From Thiodiazotropha sp040791665 (GTDB lineage Bacteria > Pseudomonadota > Gammaproteobacteria > Chromatiales > Chromatiaceae), in assembly GCA_040791665.1 (NCBI GenBank), contig JBFNNX010000026.1:124001-188000 (forward strand): a stretch of DNA of 64,000 bases, written 5' to 3'. Under the pieces are notes generated by a model that did no database searches, was not told the origin of the DNA, and was given only the letters and a program-made list of their open reading frames with translations. Made by a program: the position numbers and the translations under genes. Positions 59,348-64,000 of the stretch are shown one piece after another. Positions within the stretch are counted from its first letter, which is position 1, and each line of letters starts with the position of its first letter.

Positions 59348-60133
59348 CTAAGGCCAATAGGCCATAAAACCCTCTGCTGTATGCCACCCCGCTATAGAGG
59401 CCAGTTCTGGCTTTCCCCTGAGCAGCTGTTTGAGCGATTTGCGAAACCACACCCATAACCGCGCTTCCACCACGTACAGTGAGGAGCGGAAACCCCATTG
59501 ATCAAACAGCTGTGTCATGCCGCGGTTGGTATAAAAGATGGTGTGTACCGGCAGAAGGTAGAACCAACTGGGATCGCAGGGGATTTCTCCTCGAACCAAG
59601 GTGTGCAATCCCAGGCAACCATCCTCGGCAACGAGTCTTGCCAGGGTGTCCATACTGGATCGGTTGCGCAGATGTTCCAGTGTGGATGTGGAAATTACCA
59701 TGGAAAAATGGCCATGCGTCAAATCGGACTCCTGAAGATAGCCATTTCTTTTCCAGTAGCGATCATAGCAGTCCATCTTTCCTATCGTTCCTCCCAGCAT
59801 CTCGGCGAGTTCACCCTCGCCACAACCATAGTCGAGCCAGGGTTCGCTGGTACTCAGGAGGCCAATGTCGGCAAGTTTCGACAAAACCTTTGCTTGTTGT
59901 TCGAGCCGTACATGCCAGTTGGGATCGTCGGGGTTTTCACCACTGCCGCGATAGCTGCTGTGATAGGCATTGCAAACATTTTGCCACTCATGTTCCGGAA
60001 GATCCAAAAGGGTTTGAGCATAGACGGTACCGCATGCTATGCAGCGCCGATAGTCCACTGTATCGAGACCGAAGCGGTCGAATTGTTTGCGGAAATAGTA
60101 CTGCGTCGGAGCCGTGCATATATAACAATTCAT
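59348..60133 (-). CDS. Class I SAM methyltransferase with an N-terminal zinc-ribbon
   Basis: The 261-residue protein (ATG 60133; ATG 60160 is an alternative) has zinc-ribbon cysteines CYICTA and CIACGTVY in its first 40 residues, then the SAM motif PWLDYGCGEGELAEML near residue 110 and STSTLEHLRN near 155. This layout is typical of sugar C- or O-methyltransferases. Divergent from the ligase gene by about 43 bases, it sits in the same surface-modification group. Confidence 0.87.
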   Translation of the reverse strand: MNCYICTAPTQYYFRKQFDRFGLDTVDYRRCIACGTVYAQTLLDLPEHEWQNVCNAYHSSYRGSGENPDDPNWHVRLEQQAKVLSKLADIGLLSTSEPWLDYGCGEGELAEMLGGTIGKMDCYDRYWKRNGYLQESDLTHGHFSMVISTSTLEHLRNRSSMDTLARLVAEDGCLGLHTLVRGEIPCDPSWFYLLPVHTIFYTNRGMTQLFDQWGFRSSLYVVEARLWVWFRKSLKQLLRGKPELASIAGWHTAEGFMAYWP

Positions 60134-60176
60134 TGTTGGTATACTAGCATCATCATTCAAATATTGACGAATTACG

Positions 60177-61511
60177 ATGCAACAAGATAGTGAACAATTC
60201 TGGGACAGACGGCGAGAGACGCTTCCCGCCGATCAGCGCCAGGCATTAATTCTTGATCGCATCAAATATCAGTTGAACTATGCCTATGAACGGATCCCCT
60301 TTTATCGCCGGCTCTATGACGCCAAAGGTGTACACCCTGATGCGATCAAGGATCTCAACGACTTTACAACCAAGGTGCCCATTGTCACCAAAACCATGCT
60401 GCAACAGTCGCAACGCAACCACCCCCCATTCGGTGACTACCTGGGCGTTGATTTTTCCCAGGTCAAACGGATTCAGGGTACGTCGGGAACCACCGGCCAG
60501 CCTACGCTGTTTGCCATAAGCGGGGAGGATTGGGAGCATGTATCGGAGGCCCAGGCAATGCAGTGCTGGGCTGCCGGACTGAGGTCATCGGATATCGTAC
60601 AGATCGTGTTTCCTCTCAGCCTCTATGTCGGTGGCTGGGGATTGCTCGGAGCGGCTGAACGAATCGGTGCCAAGGTTCTACCGATGGCGGGAGGTAATAC
60701 CGAACGCCAGATAGCCATGTTGCGACAGGTGGGCGCAAGCGTGATCTGTGGGACGCCTTCCTTTTGTCTGCATATCCTGGAGACTGCCCGCGGTATGGGA
60801 ATAGAGTTGGCATCGAGCCGATTGCGCCTGGGGTTTTTTGGCGGTGAGCCGGGAGCGAGCATTCCCAGTGTGAAGCAACGACTCGAGTCGGGCTTTGGCA
60901 TACGTGCCATCGATTTCGGCAATGTCGCAGAGCTCCATCCCTGTTCCAACATGGAGTGCTCTCACGGAGGCGGCATGCATGTCTATCAGGACGTGGATTA
61001 CACCGAAGTGGTCAACCCGCAAAACCCGAATCAATCCTACGGCTACAACCGTAGAGGGGCGGTTGTCTACACCCATCTCTGGCGCAAATCACAGCCCATG
61101 ATCCGCTATTTCCCGGGCGATGAAACCCTCATGACCGATGAGCCCTGTGCCTGTGGCCGTACCTATCCCCGCATGCCTCACGGCATTATCGGACGTCTTG
61201 ACGATTTGATCATCGTGCGTGGCGTCAAGTTCTATCCAAGCGACGTTGAAGAGCTGTTGCGAGGATTGAATGGTATGGGGACCGAGTTCAGGATTTTTCT
61301 TGAACGCCAGGATGAACTGGATGAGGTCCGAATTGAGGCGGAATGTGAGATGAGTGTAGATACTGAACAATTTCAGGCTAGTGCCGAGCAGAAACTACAG
61401 AGTGCGTTGGGCTTGCGGGTGACTGTGATGCCAAAGGGACAAGGGCATTTTTCTCCTACACAATTCAAGGCGCGCCGTGTGATAGACCGCAGGCCGGGTC
61501 AGAAGCAATGA
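60177..61511 (+). CDS. Phenylacetate-CoA-ligase-like adenylating enzyme
   Basis: The 444-residue protein belongs to the PaaK/CapK group, with the phosphate loop GTSGTTGQPTLFA near residue 103, YGYNRRGAVVYTHLW, and DETLMTDEPCACGRTYPR followed by GRLDDLIIVRGVKFYP, the adenylation hinge. It activates an acid through an acyl adenylate. In this setting it may feed an acyl group to the adjoining acetyltransferase rather than degrade aromatics. Its end overlaps that gene by four bases. Confidence 0.9.
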   Translation: MQQDSEQFWDRRRETLPADQRQALILDRIKYQLNYAYERIPFYRRLYDAKGVHPDAIKDLNDFTTKVPIVTKTMLQQSQRNHPPFGDYLGVDFSQVKRIQGTSGTTGQPTLFAISGEDWEHVSEAQAMQCWAAGLRSSDIVQIVFPLSLYVGGWGLLGAAERIGAKVLPMAGGNTERQIAMLRQVGASVICGTPSFCLHILETARGMGIELASSRLRLGFFGGEPGASIPSVKQRLESGFGIRAIDFGNVAELHPCSNMECSHGGGMHVYQDVDYTEVVNPQNPNQSYGYNRRGAVVYTHLWRKSQPMIRYFPGDETLMTDEPCACGRTYPRMPHGIIGRLDDLIIVRGVKFYPSDVEELLRGLNGMGTEFRIFLERQDELDEVRIEAECEMSVDTEQFQASAEQKLQSALGLRVTVMPKGQGHFSPTQFKARRVIDRRPGQKQ

Positions 61512-62188
61512 ACAATATCGAAAACGACAAACCATTGGTAATCATCGGCAGTGGTGGTCATGCCTGCTGTGTCGGGGATGTGGCACAACTTGCAGGTTAT
61601 GCCGCCATCGGTTTCATCGATCGCACTCGCAGGAAAGGGGAGAGTATCAATCGTCTTCCGATATTGGGTGGAGACGAATTACTGCTCGATGATACCTTTG
61701 TCGGTGGACACTGTTTCGCGATCGGGATCGGCAATCCGGTCGCACGCCGACGCTATGGCGAGCTGTTGTTGAACAGGAAGGCCGACTGCCCGGCAATCGT
61801 TAATCCATCCTCATTTGTCTCCGCTACCGCAACGCTTGGGAACGGTGTGCTGTTGATGGGTATGAATGCCGTCAATCATGGCGCAAGGCTTGATGATTTC
61901 GTCGCCCTGGATTGGCAGGTGACAATCGGACATGGCGCCCATCTGGGGCGGGCGGTGTTTGCCGGCCCGGGAAGCCGGGTCGCCGGTGACGTAATCTGTG
62001 GTGAGGAGGCCTATCTGGGACTTGGTTGCCAGGTCATCGAGGGGGTGAGGATCGGCCGCGGCAGTCTCATCGGTGCGGGTTCAACCGTTACTCGCGATAT
62101 TCCCGAGCATATGGTCGCAGTGGGCTCCCCCGCCAAGGCGATTCGTGAGTATCGTGAAGAGGAAGTGGATCTGGGGCCACAACTCTAA
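61508..62188 (+). CDS. NeuD-type left-handed beta-helix acyltransferase
   Basis: The 226-residue protein has a Rossmann N-terminal part (LVIIGSGGHACCVGDVAQLAGY) and hexapeptide repeats from residue 95 on, with AVNHGARLDDFVALDWQVTIGHGAHLG and the GEEAYLGLGCQVIEGVRIG segment, ending EHMVAVGSPAKAI. It is typical of sialic-acid or bacillosamine O/N-acyltransferases. The ATGA overlap with the ligase gene shows they are used together. Confidence 0.9.
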   Translation: MNNIENDKPLVIIGSGGHACCVGDVAQLAGYAAIGFIDRTRRKGESINRLPILGGDELLLDDTFVGGHCFAIGIGNPVARRRYGELLLNRKADCPAIVNPSSFVSATATLGNGVLLMGMNAVNHGARLDDFVALDWQVTIGHGAHLGRAVFAGPGSRVAGDVICGEEAYLGLGCQVIEGVRIGRGSLIGAGSTVTRDIPEHMVAVGSPAKAIREYREEEVDLGPQL

Positions 62189-62215
62189 TAATTGAACGGA
62201 CCCGAGTGGCCGGGA

Positions 62216-63322
62216 TTAGCGTTTTCGCAAATAGAGTGTATCGCCCATCGCGAAAGCCAGCTCGAACCCATTGCTTTGCAACAGCTCGTCAGCCGCCTTT
62301 TTCGGGCCGTCACCGAAGGCCCAAACATAGTCATCAAGCAATACCCAACCCTCCGGGATGACATAGGGCGCCCAGGCAGCGATATCCTGACGGACATGGT
62401 CGTAGTCGTGGTTGCCGTCGATATGGAGCAGTGAAATCTTTCCTGTAACTGCGATGGTGCCGAGTTGGGGACTCTTTAAAATACCCTCCATGGCGGCGCC
62501 TTTGTAGTGATCGATCGCCTTGGCCGATATATCGCGAATGTAGCCTGCATTTGTCAGCAATGAGATGTTGCTGATATAGACCATGAAGATCTGCTCGAAA
62601 TCGATGGATTTCATATCCTTGTTCAAAATCGCTGCCTGCCGGCCTTGTTCCTCTATTGCCTGGTTCGACCAGGGATCGACACTGATCAGATTTCCGACCC
62701 CATAACGTACAGCCAACCAGGCAAGGGCAAAAGCGGAGCGGCCGGCGAGTGAACCGATCTCGACCAGATCCCCTTGTGGCAGGACCCTTGCGAGGTGCAC
62801 GAATGCAGTGAGCTTATCCAGGTCGCATTGACCAGGTATTTGCAGGAACTGTTTGTGGAGACTCGCATACTCTCCGGATTTCAGCGCAGGCTTTATGCTT
62901 CCTTTTTGGCTGATGAGCTGTTGAGGAAACCGATCGGCAATTATTGAGTCGGCCCATGCATAACCGCTAGCCGCGTCTTGCCAGATCGCTTGGTAGGGAG
63001 CGGGTTGGCAGAGGCTGAAGCGGGATTGGACCGTCTGTCTCTCCTGCAGCTCGTTCAGCAATGTCCACACAGCGGGATGGGGCGTATAGACATGGGTAAT
63101 GCCATGTATCTCTAGGCAGGCCTCGAAGCTTTGGATAAATCCGGGATCTGAAATGTAGGGCAGACGGACCAGCTCATCCAACCTTGGATTGGCAATCCGG
63201 TCTTCGACTGAAGTGGCACCGATGAGCCTGACCCCCAAGGCATGCCCGACAGAAAGAAACTGTGCCGTTGCATCCATATCGACCGGAAAAACTAGCAGAG
63301 TGATCTCAGCGCTATTGTTCAC
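62216..63322 (-). CDS. Two-domain protein: ATP-grasp-like N-terminus and SAM methyltransferase C-terminus
   Basis: The 368-residue protein begins with a PreATP-grasp-like region (LLVFPVDMDATAQFLSVGHALGVRL). The C-terminal half (about 170-365) is a methyltransferase_24 domain with VEIGSLAGRSAFALAWL, VGNLISVDPWSN and the metal/substrate loop LLHIDGNHDYDHVRQDI, with VLLDDYVW near the end. It probably methylates a sugar, amino acid or small metabolite. It is convergent with the acyltransferase gene and 3 bases upstream of the Ldh gene end. Confidence 0.82.
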   Translation of the reverse strand: MNNSAEITLLVFPVDMDATAQFLSVGHALGVRLIGATSVEDRIANPRLDELVRLPYISDPGFIQSFEACLEIHGITHVYTPHPAVWTLLNELQERQTVQSRFSLCQPAPYQAIWQDAASGYAWADSIIADRFPQQLISQKGSIKPALKSGEYASLHKQFLQIPGQCDLDKLTAFVHLARVLPQGDLVEIGSLAGRSAFALAWLAVRYGVGNLISVDPWSNQAIEEQGRQAAILNKDMKSIDFEQIFMVYISNISLLTNAGYIRDISAKAIDHYKGAAMEGILKSPQLGTIAVTGKISLLHIDGNHDYDHVRQDIAAWAPYVIPEGWVLLDDYVWAFGDGPKKAADELLQSNGFELAFAMGDTLYLRKR

Positions 63323-63325
63323 TGG

Positions 63326-64000
63326 TCAATCGTTTGCCTTAAGGGCCGCCATTTCCTTGTTCGCCAGAAATTGCAGCTGTTGCCAAAGGGTTTCAGGGAG
63401 TGGCACGCTGCCCAGACTCAGCAGCGTCTTTCGTCTCGCCTCACCGTGACCTCCCGGGATGTTTTGCCACTCCTGATGTTTGGCGATGCGTTCAATGACC
63501 GCCACAACGGCGTCGGCATGCATGCCCGGTATCCGTTGGGGATCACATGCCAGAATCACCAGGCCGCCCTTGGAGGTTTCACCGGTGAACAGCGTGGTCA
63601 ACATCTCAATCGCAAGGCTCAGGGCATATTGCCGACGTTGCAGGCCGCTGTCGAGAGTCTGGATGATTTTGCCGCTGAACCTGCCATGCTCATCGAACAG
63701 CTCCTTGAGGTCCGTGGCAGGTTGACCCTTGGAAGTCGTCAGCGTGACATCCTTCAGATCACCCTCGAAGCCGGACAGCATCGCCAGTATCTGGCCAAAT
63801 GTTGTCGGTGCCGGCGAGACATCGGCGATAAAAGTCGGTTTATCTGCGGTGCTAGGCATGGCAATGGCCAGGGGGTTGGTGCCAAGTAGTGGCTGACCAT
63901 CTTTGTGTAATGACACAAGTGGCGGACTGGTGGCGAAGCCAACAGCAACAAACCCTGCCTCAGCCAACGGTCTCAAATAGTCGCCCACGACTCCGGTGGG
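63326..64000 (-). CDS. Ldh/YlbC-type NAD(P)-dependent malate/lactate dehydrogenase, N-terminus cut by window edge
   Basis: The frame runs off the right edge; 224 codons are visible. The visible part has FATSPPLVSLHKDGQPLLGTNPLAIAMP, the nucleotide-binding region of the Ldh2 family, and a C-terminal GVQ-less tail (PGGHGEARRK). These enzymes oxidise 2-hydroxy acids such as L-malate, L-sulfolactate or ureidoglycolate. In this cluster it may make a precursor for a surface compound. The N-terminal catalytic histidine region is outside the window. Confidence 0.85.
   Translation of the reverse strand, partial: PTGVVGDYLRPLAEAGFVAVGFATSPPLVSLHKDGQPLLGTNPLAIAMPSTADKPTFIADVSPAPTTFGQILAMLSGFEGDLKDVTLTTSKGQPATDLKELFDEHGRFSGKIIQTLDSGLQRRQYALSLAIEMLTTLFTGETSKGGLVILACDPQRIPGMHADAVVAVIERIAKHQEWQNIPGGHGEARRKTLLSLGSVPLPETLWQQLQFLANKEMAALKAND

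Noticed and set aside
1..64000. tRNA, rRNA, CRISPR array, prophage or plasmid functions
   Set aside because: I looked for their sequence signatures and saw none, but small RNA genes could have been missed by eye.

Overview
The window is a dense chromosomal block from a bacterium, most likely a gammaproteobacterium, that carries almost everything needed to oxidise methanol to CO2. The sequence supports a methylotrophic or C1-capable proteobacterium that uses a lanthanide-type XoxF methanol dehydrogenase. No MxaF-type calcium enzyme is present. A sulfur-oxidising host related to Sedimenticola or Thiodiazotropha would fit the SoxYZ-like gene and the PQQ/quinoprotein genes, but that placement is only a guess. 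No rRNA, tRNA, CRISPR array or intact transposase was found.

Layout. 1-3290: a phosphate-binding protein (cut by the window edge) and an NfeD/slipin membrane pair. 3294-7139: a dihydromethanopterin reductase flavoprotein, a large sigma-54 activator and a dihydropteroate synthase. 7485-13521: an NAD-type formate dehydrogenase and a zinc hydrolase, bracketed by a 35-bp inverted repeat. 13583-26452: the periplasmic quinoprotein system, with a SoxYZ-like carrier, beta-propellers, a PQQ-linked ABC transporter, xoxJ, xoxG and xoxF. 27341-32092: a miniature inverted-repeat element, a peptidase and pqqABCDE. 32648-37324: the formyltransferase/hydrolase genes fhcBADC. 37877-44335: mptG-mtdB-(ATP-grasp)-mch-(ATP-grasp)-(CitG-like)-fae. 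44543-57047: pterin and methanofuran biosynthesis (mfnD, mfnF, pabB, mfnE, mfnB, PTPS-like and DHPS-like genes) plus conserved unknowns. 57128-64000: an apparently separate cluster for modifying a sugar or small molecule, with an aminotransferase, sulfotransferase, methyltransferases, adenylating ligase, acyltransferase and a partial dehydrogenase.

How it fits together. XoxF with PQQ oxidises methanol to formaldehyde in the periplasm and passes electrons to XoxG. Fae condenses formaldehyde with tetrahydromethanopterin. MtdB and Mch oxidise the C1 unit. FhcABCD moves it to a methanofuran-type carrier and releases formate. Formate dehydrogenase then makes CO2 and NADH. The cofactors PQQ, tetrahydromethanopterin and methanofuran are largely made by neighbouring genes.

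The strongest new observation is a set of eight sites matching the sigma-54 promoter (GG-N10-GC with good flanks) in front of xoxF, fdh, fhc, dmrB, the PQQ-ABC operon, the SRPBCC operon, mptG and the PTPS/DHPS-like operon. The window also encodes one sigma-54 activator. This suggests one regulon for the whole pathway. Other notable features are a family of small palindromic elements, two intercistronic hairpins with the same core after xoxF and pqqA, and a fused PTPS-like protein that lacks one expected zinc ligand.
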